A program made the translations under genes and the position numbers. Shown piece by piece: positions 42,834 through 51,608 of a stretch of 64,000 nucleotides of DNA (position 1 is the stretch's first letter; each line of letters starts with the position of its first letter). The notes under the pieces are model-generated. The model saw only the letters and a list, made by a program, of their open reading frames with translations. It did not search any database and was not told the origin of the DNA. Origin of the DNA: Acidobacteriota bacterium (GTDB lineage: Bacteria > Acidobacteriota > Vicinamibacteria > Vicinamibacterales > UBA2999); the NCBI GenBank assembly GCA_016789705.1, contig JAEUQR010000005.1:1-64000 (forward strand), read 5' to 3'.

Positions 42834-43526
42834 ATGCGACTCGTACACATGACATGGGGCGTGCTGATGGCGGCGATGCTGCTGGCGCCGGCGCCGGCGC
42901 GCGCCCAGCAGGCCATCAGCCTGTCGCTCGGCGGCTTTGCCGTGACCGGCGAGGACGCGCGGGTCGACGGCGATGTCCTCTTCGAGAATCGCGACATCCT
43001 CGCCTTCGACATCAAGGACTTCAACACCGGCTCGGTGGGGCTCGACTGGCTGTTACCGGTGGGGGAGTTCTTCGAGGTTGGCGCCGGCGTGGGCTTCACG
43101 AGCCGCACGGTGCCGTCGGTCTACGCCGATTTCGTGAACCGCGACGGTTCGGAGATCGAGCAGGACCTGAAGCTGCGCATCGTGCCGATGTCGGTGACGG
43201 CGCGGGTGTTGCCCTTCGGCCGCTCGCGCGCCGTGCAGCCGTATCTGGGCGGCGGCCTCGGCATCTTCAGCTACCGCTACAGCGAGGTCGGAGAGTTCGT
43301 GGACTTCACCGACCGCAGTGTCTTCTCGGACCGCTTCGTCGCCAAGGGCACCGAAGTCGGACCAGTGGCGCTCGCCGGCATCCGCTTCCCCCTCGGTGAC
43401 ACCTGGTCGCTTGGCGGTGAAGTGCGCTACCAGAAGGCCGAGGCGGACCTGTCGGACGACTTCCTCGGACCCAAGCTGGATCTGGGCGGTTTTCACTACC
43501 TGATGACCGTCCACGTGAAGTTCTAG
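42834..43526 (+). CDS. Small outer-membrane beta-barrel protein
   Basis: The 230-residue protein has a signal peptide (MLLAPAPARAQQ). About eight amphipathic strands alternate Gly/aromatic residues, with a VQPYLGGGLGIFSYRY strand typical of OmpW/outer-membrane-protein-beta-barrel families, and it ends in phenylalanine (MTVHVKF). It probably forms a small pore or structural barrel. GGGAGAG before ATG 42834 supports the start. It resembles the barrel gene at 56519 only in general design. Confidence 0.8.
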   Translation: MRLVHMTWGVLMAAMLLAPAPARAQQAISLSLGGFAVTGEDARVDGDVLFENRDILAFDIKDFNTGSVGLDWLLPVGEFFEVGAGVGFTSRTVPSVYADFVNRDGSEIEQDLKLRIVPMSVTARVLPFGRSRAVQPYLGGGLGIFSYRYSEVGEFVDFTDRSVFSDRFVAKGTEVGPVALAGIRFPLGDTWSLGGEVRYQKAEADLSDDFLGPKLDLGGFHYLMTVHVKF

Positions 43527-43569
43527 CCGCCCGGGGCGGCCGGGGTGGGCGCACGGATCCGGCAAAGGG

Positions 43570-43575
43570 TATACT
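43570..43575 (+). promoter_or_regulatory. -10 (TATACT) before the GT2 gene
   Basis: TATACT ends 26 nt before ATG 43602; the -35 is poor (GC-rich). It probably starts the transcript for the three following genes. Confidence 0.45.
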
Positions 43576-43601
43576 TTGACGGATCTGGCCGCCCGCCCCG
43601 C

Positions 43602-44591
43602 ATGACTCCAGAGCTGTCCCTCGTCATCCCCATCCGCAACGAGTCGCCCAACATCCGGCCGTTGTACGACGAGCTGATGCAGGTGCTCGGCGCGACCGGC
43701 CGGCGGTTCGAGGTCCTCGTCATCGACGACGGCTCGACCGACGACTCGTTCGCGCAGCTGGCGGCGCTGCAGGCCGCCGACCCGCGGCTCCGCGTCATCC
43801 GCTTCCGCAAGAACTTCGGCCAGACGGCCGCCTTCGCCGCCGGCTTCGCCCATGCCCGCGGCCGCCTCGTCGTCACGAGCGACGGCGACCTGCAGAACGA
43901 TCCGAGCGACATCGAGGCGATGGTGCAGCTCCTCGATCGCGACGACCTCGACATCGTGGCCGGCTGGCGGAAGCTCCGGCAGGACACCTTCGTCAACCGC
44001 CGGCTGCCGTCGATCATCGCCAACTGGATCATCTCGAAGTCCACCGGCGTCTCGCTGCACGACTACGGCTGCTCGCTCAAGGTCTTCCGCGCCGAGGTCG
44101 TGAAGTCGATGCGGCTCTACGGCGAGATGCACCGCTTCCTGCCGGCGATTGCCAGCGAGCAGGGGGTGCGCATCGCCGAGGTGGCGGTGAATCACCGCGC
44201 CCGTCGCGCCGGCACGACGAAGTACGGCATCTCGCGCACGGTGCGCGTCATCCTCGATCTCGTCACGGTCAAGTTCCTGCTCAGCTACTCGACGCGGCCG
44301 CTCCAGATCTTCGGGCTCTTCGGCCTGTTGAGCGGCGGCCTCGGCGCGCTCATCACCGCGTACCTCGGCTGGGTGCGCCTCGTCGATCACCAGCCGATCG
44401 CCGACCGTCCGCTGCTGCTCCTCGGCGTGCTGCTGGTCTTCACGGGCGTGCAGCTCGTGACCTTCGGCCTGCTGGCCGAACTCATGGCGCGCACCTACTA
44501 CGAGTCGCAGGGCAAACCCACCTACGTCATCCGCGAGATCCGGGAAGGTGACCCCCCGGCCGAGCCGCCGGCGCTCGCGGCGGTGCGCTGA
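43602..44591 (+). CDS. GT2 polyprenyl-phosphate glycosyltransferase (GtrB/DPM-like)
   Basis: The 329-residue protein has a GT-A domain (about 1-225) with LSLVIPIRNE, VIDDGSTDDS and the DxD-type TSDGDLQNDP, then YGCSLKVFRAEV. Two C-terminal membrane helices follow (about 232-258 and 268-295). It transfers a sugar from a nucleotide donor to undecaprenyl phosphate at the inner membrane, as GtrB/ArnC do. It begins a GT2-acyltransferase-asnB run with a TGATG overlap to the next gene. Confidence 0.9.
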   Translation: MTPELSLVIPIRNESPNIRPLYDELMQVLGATGRRFEVLVIDDGSTDDSFAQLAALQAADPRLRVIRFRKNFGQTAAFAAGFAHARGRLVVTSDGDLQNDPSDIEAMVQLLDRDDLDIVAGWRKLRQDTFVNRRLPSIIANWIISKSTGVSLHDYGCSLKVFRAEVVKSMRLYGEMHRFLPAIASEQGVRIAEVAVNHRARRAGTTKYGISRTVRVILDLVTVKFLLSYSTRPLQIFGLFGLLSGGLGALITAYLGWVRLVDHQPIADRPLLLLGVLLVFTGVQLVTFGLLAELMARTYYESQGKPTYVIREIREGDPPAEPPALAAVR

Positions 44592-45394
44592 TGCCGCCCG
44601 GCGATCGTCCGCACGACCCGCGCATCACCGTCATCCAGCAGGAGCTCTTCGACGACAGGAAGTCGAAGGTCGCGAAATACCAGGACCTGGTCGTCGGCCG
44701 GTCCGGCCTCGGCGCGCTCATCGCCTACGAGCTCGTGATGCTCTGCGCCTCGTGGGTCCCCGGGGCACTCGGCCTCTTCCTGCGCGGCAAGCTCTATCCG
44801 CTCGTCCTCGGCGCAGTGGGCCGGAACGTGGTGTTCGGCGCCAACGTCACGCTGCGGCACCCGCACAAAATCACCATCGGCGACAACGTCGTCATCGATG
44901 ACCAGTGTTGCCTCGACGCCAAGGGCACCGACAATCGCGGCATTACGATCGGGAACGGCGTCTTCGTCGGGCGCAACACGATCCTGAGCTGCAAGAACGG
45001 CGACATCGTGATCGAGGACCGCGCCAACCTCGGCTTCAACTGTGAGATCTTCTCGGCCTCGACGGTGCGTGTGGGATCCGATGTGCTGATGGCGGCCTAC
45101 ACGTATCTCGTCGGCGGCGATCATCTCTACGACCGCGTGGACATCCCGGTGCTGCAGCAGGGACGCACGGCGCGCGGCATCGACGTGGGCGCCGGCGTGT
45201 GGCTCGGCACGCACGTCGTCGTCACCGACGGCTCGCGCGTGGGCAAGGACGCCATCATCGGCGCCGGCGCCGTCGTGGTGGGCGAGATTCCCGAGTTCGC
45301 CATCGCCGTCGGCACCCCTGCGAAGGTGCTGCGCGATCGTCGCGCCGAAGGCGCCGCGAGCGCCAGCCCCCAGCCCCCAGTCCCCAGCCCCTAG
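44591..45394 (+). CDS. Left-handed beta-helix acyltransferase
   Basis: The 267-residue protein has hexapeptide repeats (about 75-235: ITIGDNVVIDDQC, ITIGNGVFVGRNT, VWLGTHVVVTDG, AIIGAGAVVVGE) after a short helical region with a hydrophobic stretch. It ends the fold with GTPAKVLRDRR. It probably O- or N-acetylates a sugar of the polysaccharide made by this locus. The last nine residues (SPQPPVPSP) are encoded by the G-rich repeat and do not belong to the family. Confidence 0.88.
   Translation: MPPGDRPHDPRITVIQQELFDDRKSKVAKYQDLVVGRSGLGALIAYELVMLCASWVPGALGLFLRGKLYPLVLGAVGRNVVFGANVTLRHPHKITIGDNVVIDDQCCLDAKGTDNRGITIGNGVFVGRNTILSCKNGDIVIEDRANLGFNCEIFSASTVRVGSDVLMAAYTYLVGGDHLYDRVDIPVLQQGRTARGIDVGAGVWLGTHVVVTDGSRVGKDAIIGAGAVVVGEIPEFAIAVGTPAKVLRDRRAEGAASASPQPPVPSP
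45364..45394 (-). repeat. G-rich gene-end repeat, copy 2
   Basis: On the reverse strand this reads CTAGGGGCTGGGGACTGGG, then further GGGGGCTGG units. It is the same type as the copy after the TonB receptor, in opposite orientation, and again supplies the TAG stop. It overlaps the 3' end of the acyltransferase gene and ends 2 bp before asnB. Confidence 0.6.
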
Positions 45395-45396
45395 CC

Positions 45397-47283
45397 ATGT
45401 GTGGCATCGCCGCCATCGTCGAACGCGATCCCGCGAGGGTCACGCCGGACGCCGACATCGCCGGCATGGTGCAGGCGCTGCTGCACCGTGGCCCGGATGA
45501 GACGGGCCGCGTCTGCCTGCCCGGCGCCGCGCTCGGCATGCGCCGCCTGGCGATTGTCGATCTGGCCACGGGCCAGCAGCCGATTTCGAACGAGACCGGC
45601 GACGTGCACATCGTCGCCAACGGCGAGATCTACAACTTCCTCGAACTGCGGCACGACCTCGAAGCCCGTGGTCATCGTTTCAAGACGCGGTCGTCCGACA
45701 TCGAGTCGCTGCTGCATGCCTGGGAAGAGTGGGGCGAGGCGTTCCCGGCGAAGGTGCGCGGCATGTTCGCCGCCGTCATCTGGGACGCCCGCACGCGCAC
45801 GCTCTTCGCGGCGCGCGACCGCGCCGGCGAGAAGCCGCTCTACTGGGCCTCGACCGACCGCGGACTGCTGCTCGGCTCGGAGCTGAAGGCCCTGCTGACG
45901 CGGCCGGAACTGCCGCGCGCGCTCGACCTCGAGTCGCTGGATCAGTTCCTGACCTTTGAATACGTGATCGCGCCGCGCACGATGCTGCAGGGCGTGCACG
46001 CCCTGCCCGCCGGGTCGTGGCTGCGCTGGCGCGACGGCGCGGTCACCGTCGAACGCTACTGGGATCCCGCAACGACGCCGCTGCGCGCCTGGACCGACGA
46101 CGACGCGGCGGACGCGGTGCGCGACGCGCTGCAGCGCGCCGTCACGAGCCAGCTGATGTCGGAAGTGCCGCTCGGCGCGTTTCTGTCCGGCGGCATCGAC
46201 TCGAGCACGCTCGTCGCGCTCATGAGTCAGGGCGCGAGCCAGCCGGTGCGCACCTTCAGCATGGGGTTCGAGGACGGTTCCTACGACGAGCTGCCGTACG
46301 CGCGCGAAGTCGCCACGCTCTTCCGCACGACGCACACCGAGCAGCTCGTGACCGCCGATCTCGCCGACCTCTTCGAGCGTCTCGTGCCGCACTTCGACGA
46401 GCCGTTCGCCGACGTGTCGCTGTTTCCGACGTATCTCGTGTCGCAGGTGGCGCGCGCGCACGTGACCGTGGCGCTCAGCGGCGATGGCGGCGACGAACTC
46501 TTCGGCGGCTACGACACGTACGAGGCGCAGGCGCTGGCCGCACGCTTCCAGGCGGTGGGCGCGCCACTCGTGCCGGCGCTCGCGGCGGTCGGCGCCGCGC
46601 TGCCGCCCACCGGGCAGAAGAAGGGCCTCGTCAACAAGTTCAAGCGGTTCATCGGCGGCGTCTCGACGGCGCCGGCGGATCTCGAACACTACCGCTGGAT
46701 GGTGCACCTCGATGCCAGGCGGAAGGCGCGGCTCTACGGCGGCGCATTCCAGGCGGCGCTGCGGACGAGCGATGTGTACGCGCCGGTGCGCGAGGTGCTG
46801 GCGCACGCCGGCGGCAGCGACTCCCTCAACCGGCAGCTCTACGCGGACCTGATGATCTACCTCGCGAGCGACATCCTCGTGAAGGTGGACCGCATGGCCA
46901 TGGCGACCTCGCTCGAAACGCGGGCGCCCTTCCTCGACGTGGATGTGATGGAACTGGCGTTCTCGATGCCGGGGCACCTCAAGATCCGCGACGGCCAGCG
47001 GAAGTGGGTGCTCAAGCGCGCCATGCGCGGCCTGCTGCCCGAACGTATCCTGCACCGCAAGAAGCAGGGCTTCAGCATCCCGCTCAAGAACTGGCTGCGC
47101 GTGGAACTGCAGCCGCTGATGCGCGACCTGCTGTCACCGGAGCGGGTGGCGACGCGCGGTCTCTTCGCGCCCGCCGAAGTGCAGGCGCTCGTCGAGGCGC
47201 ACGTCGCCGGGCGCGAGAACCACGCCCATACGCTGTTCCCGCTGATGGTCTTCGAGCGCTGGGCCACGGCCCACCTGCCATAA
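45397..47283 (+). CDS. asnB: Glutamine-dependent asparagine synthase family protein
   Basis: The 628-residue protein begins MCGIAAI, with the glutaminase nucleophile Cys2 exposed after Met removal, and has LLHRGPDE and ANGEIYNF. The synthetase half has the PP-loop LSGGIDSSTLVALM, ALSGDGGDELFGGY and KVDRMAMATSLETRAPFLD. It could make asparagine. In polysaccharide loci such enzymes often amidate uronic acids or act on sugar substrates, so the substrate is open. The short gap to the acyltransferase suggests one operon. Confidence 0.9.
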   Translation: MCGIAAIVERDPARVTPDADIAGMVQALLHRGPDETGRVCLPGAALGMRRLAIVDLATGQQPISNETGDVHIVANGEIYNFLELRHDLEARGHRFKTRSSDIESLLHAWEEWGEAFPAKVRGMFAAVIWDARTRTLFAARDRAGEKPLYWASTDRGLLLGSELKALLTRPELPRALDLESLDQFLTFEYVIAPRTMLQGVHALPAGSWLRWRDGAVTVERYWDPATTPLRAWTDDDAADAVRDALQRAVTSQLMSEVPLGAFLSGGIDSSTLVALMSQGASQPVRTFSMGFEDGSYDELPYAREVATLFRTTHTEQLVTADLADLFERLVPHFDEPFADVSLFPTYLVSQVARAHVTVALSGDGGDELFGGYDTYEAQALAARFQAVGAPLVPALAAVGAALPPTGQKKGLVNKFKRFIGGVSTAPADLEHYRWMVHLDARRKARLYGGAFQAALRTSDVYAPVREVLAHAGGSDSLNRQLYADLMIYLASDILVKVDRMAMATSLETRAPFLDVDVMELAFSMPGHLKIRDGQRKWVLKRAMRGLLPERILHRKKQGFSIPLKNWLRVELQPLMRDLLSPERVATRGLFAPAEVQALVEAHVAGRENHAHTLFPLMVFERWATAHLP

Positions 47284-47301
47284 CCCGGCCACGCCGGCCG
47301 A

Positions 47302-48930
47302 TCAGACCGCCGGGTAGACCGCGTTGAACGCCGCCGTGTCGCGCGCGACCCGCGCGGTGTCCCAGCCGAGTTCCTGCGCGAGCACGTCGGCGGCGGCGGC
47401 GACGGCCTCGGGGCCGGGATGTCCTGCCGCGCCGGCCCCGGTGCGTCTGAGCAGGACATCGCCGAGCGACGCTCCGCATTCGTGCCGTGCCGCGTGCAGC
47501 ACCTCCGCGCGGGTCACCGGACAGGCGGCGGAAAGCGGCGCCGCGACGCCCTGATCGGCGGCGATGAGCGCGGCGACTTCCGTCCAGTGACTGCCGTAGG
47601 CGCGGGCGAGGCGCTCGCGTGTGTCAGCCGTGGTGCCGTCCAGATCGCGCCGGCGCGCGTCGGCCACGAGATCGCGCACCGAGCCGAAGGCCGCCGAGGT
47701 CATGCGGGCCGGCGCGGCCGCCGGCGGCGCCGTGTGCCCGAGGTAGTGACTGACCTGTGCCACGGCGGCCGCGGCCGTGTGGCGCGCGGTCGTGTACCGC
47801 ACGCTGAAGATCGAGACCAGGCCGGGATGCCCGTCGCGCGCGTGGTCGGCGACGGCACTCTCCTTGAGCAGCGCCACCGACGAGCCCGACGCCGACACCA
47901 TCGGCAGGAGGCCGCGGTGCACGAGGCGCACCGCGCCGGCCGTGAGCCCGGCACGCGGAAACGCCGTCTGCGCATCCCGCAGCAGGGCCGCCGCGTGCGC
48001 GGCCGTGCCGTGCGGCGCGTCGGCGTCCCCGTCGTGCGGATCGTGGCTCGTGCCGACGATCGAGACGTCGCGCCACGGCACGATGAACAGATAGCGGCCC
48101 TCGACCACACCGCCGCAGGCGTGAGTGCCGGTGCAGCGGGGCACGACCAGGTTCATCGCCCGCGACAGCTGCAGCGCCGGCGCGGTGGATCGTCCGCCGG
48201 TGAGCGTCGAGGCGAGGGCCCCGGCCCACGGCCCGGCGGCGTTCAACACGGCGCGCGTGGCGATGTGGAACGACGTGCCGGTGCGGCGATCGCGGACGTC
48301 GAGGCCGGCGACACGCCCGTCGCGCATCGTGAGCGCGAGGGCCTCGACGTCGTTGGCCACGCGCGCGCCGGCATCGGCGGCGGAGCGCACGGCCGACACC
48401 GTGATGCGTTCGGCCTGGCGCATCTGGTAGTCGTGCCAGACGGCGCCGCCGGTGACGCCGGCGGCGTCGACGAGCGGATTGAGGCGCAGGCACTCGGCGG
48501 CCGAGACCACGCGTCCGCCCGGCAGCCGCAGCTCGTCGTCATCGACGCCGTCGTTGCGGTCGTGGCCGACGGCGTCGGTGATGGCGAGGGCGACGCGCAG
48601 CGCTACGGCATTGCGCGTCGGGTGCCGGTAGGTGGGCACGCAGAAGGGCAGCGGGTCGACCAGGTGCGGCGCCATCCGCGCCATGGCGCGCCGCTCGCGG
48701 ATGAAGAGGCGCATCTGCGCCAGGTTGAGCGACTGCAGCGAGCGAAGTCCGCCGTGCAGGGTCTTCAGGCTGTTAAACGAGGTGGCGCCGCCGAAATCCC
48801 CGCGGTCGATGAGGGCGACGGCGAGACCGCGCCGTGCCGCCTCCCATGCCGCCAGCGCGCCGTAGATCCCGGCGCCGACCACGACCACGTCGACGGCCGT
48901 GTCGGCCAGGCCTGTCAGGTCGCGCTGCAT
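47302..48930 (-). CDS. FAD-dependent glycerol-3-phosphate dehydrogenase-like oxidoreductase
   Basis: The 542-residue protein has an N-terminal Rossmann site VVVVGAGIYGALAAWEAA, the GlpD-type SFNSLKTLHGGLRSLQ and a C-terminal alpha-helical domain (about 395-540). GlpD enzymes oxidise glycerol 3-phosphate at the membrane; placed among surface-polymer genes it may act on another hydroxy acid. ATG 48930 follows GGGGAG by a good distance; ATG 48945, five codons upstream, is the alternative. Confidence 0.82.
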   Translation of the reverse strand: MQRDLTGLADTAVDVVVVGAGIYGALAAWEAARRGLAVALIDRGDFGGATSFNSLKTLHGGLRSLQSLNLAQMRLFIRERRAMARMAPHLVDPLPFCVPTYRHPTRNAVALRVALAITDAVGHDRNDGVDDDELRLPGGRVVSAAECLRLNPLVDAAGVTGGAVWHDYQMRQAERITVSAVRSAADAGARVANDVEALALTMRDGRVAGLDVRDRRTGTSFHIATRAVLNAAGPWAGALASTLTGGRSTAPALQLSRAMNLVVPRCTGTHACGGVVEGRYLFIVPWRDVSIVGTSHDPHDGDADAPHGTAAHAAALLRDAQTAFPRAGLTAGAVRLVHRGLLPMVSASGSSVALLKESAVADHARDGHPGLVSIFSVRYTTARHTAAAAVAQVSHYLGHTAPPAAAPARMTSAAFGSVRDLVADARRRDLDGTTADTRERLARAYGSHWTEVAALIAADQGVAAPLSAACPVTRAEVLHAARHECGASLGDVLLRRTGAGAAGHPGPEAVAAAADVLAQELGWDTARVARDTAAFNAVYPAV

Positions 48931-48947
48931 CGGACTCCCCGGCATTG

Positions 48948-48953
48948 TACGAT
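48948..48953 (+). promoter_or_regulatory. -10-like TACGAT before the methyltransferase gene
   Basis: TACGAT ends 8 nt before GTG 48962 in the tight divergent gap with the oxidoreductase gene. No strong -35. Confidence 0.4.
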
Positions 48954-48961
48954 AGGGGGCT

Positions 48962-49741
48962 GTGACGACCGAGGCGATCCGCCGCTACTGGAACGAACGT
49001 ATCCACGATCTCGAGATGACGTCCCACCCGGTGGGCACGCGCGAGTTCTTCGCCGATCTCGACGACTATCGCTTCGACAAGCTCCGTTACCTGCCGGAAC
49101 TCGTCGACTTCGGCGGCTTCCGCGGGCAGCGCCTGCTCGAAATCGGCTGCGGCATCGGCACCGACCTGGCCCGCTTCGCGGCGGGCGGCGCCAATGTCAC
49201 GGGCATCGACCTTTCGCAGACGGCCATTGACCTGGCGGAGAAGAACTTCGCGGGGCTGGGCCTGACCGGCGATCTGCGCGTGGCCGACGGCGAGCAGCTG
49301 GACTTCCCGGACGCCTCCTTCGACGTCGTCTACGGCCACGGCGTGCTGCAGTACGCGGCGGCGCCGGAGCGCATCATCGCCGAGGCGCATCGGGTGCTCA
49401 AGCCGGGGGGGCGCGGCATCTTCATGGTCTACAACCGGATCTCGTGGCTGAACGCGCTCTCGAAGGTCATGAAGGTGGCCCTCGAGCACGAGGACGCGCC
49501 GGTGCTGAAGAAGTACTCGATTGGCGAGTTCCGGGCGCTCCTGGCGCCGTTTGCCGAGACCCGCGTCGTGCCGGAGCGTTTCCCGGTGAAATCCCGGCTC
49601 CATCACGGCTGGAAGGGAATGGCCTTCAACGGCCTCTTCGTCGGCACGTTCAACGCGTTGCCCCGGGCCTGGGTGCGGCCGCTCGGCTGGCACCTCATGG
49701 CGTTCTGCACGAAGGCGCCGGTGCCGCCGTCCCGTGGCTGA
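48962..49741 (+). CDS. SAM-dependent class I methyltransferase
   Basis: The 259-residue protein has motif I LLEIGCGIGTDLARFA, a post-I acidic residue in GIDLSQ and the Methyltransf_11-type DVVYGHGVLQYAAAPE and VLKPGGRGIFMV. The C-terminal part is basic and hydrophobic. A small molecule or lipid-linked sugar is the likely substrate. The radical SAM gene begins 46 bp after it. Confidence 0.88.
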   Translation: MTTEAIRRYWNERIHDLEMTSHPVGTREFFADLDDYRFDKLRYLPELVDFGGFRGQRLLEIGCGIGTDLARFAAGGANVTGIDLSQTAIDLAEKNFAGLGLTGDLRVADGEQLDFPDASFDVVYGHGVLQYAAAPERIIAEAHRVLKPGGRGIFMVYNRISWLNALSKVMKVALEHEDAPVLKKYSIGEFRALLAPFAETRVVPERFPVKSRLHHGWKGMAFNGLFVGTFNALPRAWVRPLGWHLMAFCTKAPVPPSRG

Positions 49742-49747
49742 GCTGGG

Positions 49748-49776
49748 TTGGCCTGCGGGTCAAAAGGGCGTAAGAT
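49748..49776 (+). promoter_or_regulatory. Promoter of the radical SAM gene
   Basis: TTGGCC (49748-49753), 17-nt spacer, TAAGAT (49771-49776). The ATG lies 11 nt after the -10, so the leader is about five bases. Confidence 0.55.
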
Positions 49777-49787
49777 CAGAGTCTTAG

Positions 49788-50960
49788 ATGGCACAGATTT
49801 ACGCAGCGAAGTATTTGGCCAAGGCCGCGCTCAGCGCGCCCAAGGACATGGTCAAGGCGGTGGTGGCCAAGTACACCCCGCTTCACCCGACCGTCTTCAT
49901 CTTCCACTGCACGTTCGTCTGCGACGCCCGCTGCGAGATGTGCAGCAACTGGACGCGCGGCAACCGCAAGGAAGACATGACGCTCGAGCAGATCGAGCGC
50001 GCCTTCAGCTCGCCGTTGTGGAGCGAGATCGAGAACGCCAGCCTCTCGGGCGGCGAGCCGACCACGCGCAACGACATGGTCGACATCTGCCGGCTGATGA
50101 TCGACAAGTTCCCCAAGCTCCGCAAGCTCACGATCAACACGACCGGGCTCACGCCCCAGCGCGGCATCCCGATGCTGACGAAGGTCGTCGAGATGTGCCA
50201 CGAGCGCAACGTGATCTTCTCGACGCGGGTGTCGATCGACGGCGTCGGTGACATGCACGGCGAGGTGCGCAACGTCCGCAAGGCCTTCGAAAAGGCCGGC
50301 AAGACGATTGCCGCCATGCAGGAACTGCAGAAGAAATACCGCTTCAACTTCGGCATTTCGTCGACGATCTTCTCGAAGAACCTCGAGGACGCCGACAACA
50401 TCCTGGCCTGGGCGAAGAAGGAGAAGCTCGACATCGTCTTCAACATGGTGCGGTTCACCGACGCCATGCTGGGCAACCAGGAGCTCGAGGGCACGCTGAA
50501 GCCGATGGGCGCGGAAGAACAGCGGATGCGGCAGTTCTTCATGGAACGCGTGCGACAGGATCCGCTGCTCGACGGCCAGAACTACATCTACATGCACTAC
50601 GCGGACATGATCGCCAACGGGTACCACCGTCTGACGCCGTGCCCGTTCCAGACGCAGGGCGTGATGCTCAACCCGAACGGCGACATGTTCTTCTGCGAGA
50701 ACAGCGACGTCGTGGGCAACGTCACACAGGAAGATCCGCACGCCATCTACTTCCGCGAGGCGTCGCAGCAGCACCGCAAGCACATCCGCGACGAGAAGTG
50801 CCCGAGCTGCCTGAGCCCGTGCCAGATGAACGTCGCCGCCATCAAGCAGGTGGTGCCGTATGCGAAGTTCCTCGTGCGCGCCTCGATGGAGAAGCGCCGG
50901 CCTTCGCCCGACGTGCCGGCGCCGCCGGCGGCGGCAGCCGCGCAGTCCACCAGCCTCTAG
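49788..50960 (+). CDS. Radical SAM protein with SPASM-like C-terminus
   Basis: The 390-residue protein has the 4Fe-4S site CDARCEMC (C45, C49, C52) and the SAM-binding SLSGGEPTTRNDM. A C-terminal Cys cluster (CPFQTQG, FFCENS, CPSCLSPCQMN) could hold auxiliary clusters as in SPASM proteins. The N-terminus (about 1-30) is an amphipathic helix and the tail is Pro/Ala-rich. The substrate is not a visible ribosomal peptide; no small precursor gene was found nearby. Given the context, it may modify a lipid or sugar intermediate. It is separate from the following gene by 117 bp. Confidence 0.88.
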   Translation: MAQIYAAKYLAKAALSAPKDMVKAVVAKYTPLHPTVFIFHCTFVCDARCEMCSNWTRGNRKEDMTLEQIERAFSSPLWSEIENASLSGGEPTTRNDMVDICRLMIDKFPKLRKLTINTTGLTPQRGIPMLTKVVEMCHERNVIFSTRVSIDGVGDMHGEVRNVRKAFEKAGKTIAAMQELQKKYRFNFGISSTIFSKNLEDADNILAWAKKEKLDIVFNMVRFTDAMLGNQELEGTLKPMGAEEQRMRQFFMERVRQDPLLDGQNYIYMHYADMIANGYHRLTPCPFQTQGVMLNPNGDMFFCENSDVVGNVTQEDPHAIYFREASQQHRKHIRDEKCPSCLSPCQMNVAAIKQVVPYAKFLVRASMEKRRPSPDVPAPPAAAAAQSTSL

Positions 50961-51027
50961 ACCGCACGTTCCGGTTCCGATTCCCACGGCTCAGCCTGCC
51001 GGCTGGGCCGTTGGTGCGTACGGCTGC

Positions 51028-51057
51028 TTAATTTAAATTTAATCGACGTTCAGTCGA
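51028..51057. promoter_or_regulatory. AT-rich island and inverted repeat before the 51078 gene
   Basis: TTAATTTAAATTTAAT (51028-51043) is 16 consecutive A/T bases in about 70 % GC DNA. It is followed directly by TCGAC-N5-GTCGA (51043-51057). Together they probably form a promoter/UP element with an operator. Confidence 0.45.
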
Positions 51058-51077
51058 GATAACGCTAGTAATGTGTC

Positions 51078-51608
51078 GTGAGCGCATCCGGAGCCAAACG
51101 CGGCCGGCCCCTGAAGTTCGGCCGCCCCACCCGTCCCCTGTCGGTGTCGCTGCCCGACGACGTCATCGAGTGGCTCGAGACCCTCGACCCCGACCCGGCC
51201 TGGGCCATCGTCAGCCTGTTCGAGAAGGCCCGGGCCCGTCAGGCAGGCGCCGCGCCGCGAGCGCCGGCCGAACTGGTCCAGTTGCCCGGCAGGCGCGCCC
51301 TCATCCTGGTGACGCCCGACGTGTTCGACGACCTGCCGGGGGTGTCCGTCATCCGTCTCTCCGACGGGCGCGGTTTCCTGGCCCTGCAGCCGGGCAAGGG
51401 GTACGCGGACCTCGAGCTCGCCGTCGTGGACATGATCGACGCCGTCAACATCTCGCCCGAGCGCCGCAAAGCGCTGGTCGAGATCCGCAAGCAGCTCCGC
51501 GAGTGGCGACAGGCGGGGCTGGTCTTCGAGGCGCGCTCGATCCTCGTGGTCGAACGCCAGGAAGTGGGTGAGAAGGCCCGCACGCTCTCAGGACTCGCCT
51601 CCGCATGA
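51078..51608 (+). CDS. Small protein of unknown function, possible DNA-binding N-terminus
   Basis: The 176-residue protein starts with a basic segment KRGRPLKFGRP. A strand-helix region PLSVSLPDDVIEWLETL follows, which looks like a ribbon-helix-helix motif. The remainder has beta strands (RRALILVTPDVFDDL, GFLALQPGKGYADL) and a helical C-terminus (ERRKALVEIRKQLREW). GTG 51078 is the only good start. It overlaps the GT-C-like gene by 4 bp (ATGA), so it may regulate that locus. I do not recognise the family. Confidence 0.65.
   Translation: MSASGAKRGRPLKFGRPTRPLSVSLPDDVIEWLETLDPDPAWAIVSLFEKARARQAGAAPRAPAELVQLPGRRALILVTPDVFDDLPGVSVIRLSDGRGFLALQPGKGYADLELAVVDMIDAVNISPERRKALVEIRKQLREWRQAGLVFEARSILVVERQEVGEKARTLSGLASA

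Noticed and set aside
49788-50960. Radical SAM protein as HpnH-type hopanoid enzyme
   Set aside because: The Fe-S motif CDARCEMC and the C-terminal Cys cluster differ from HpnH, and no other hopanoid genes are present.
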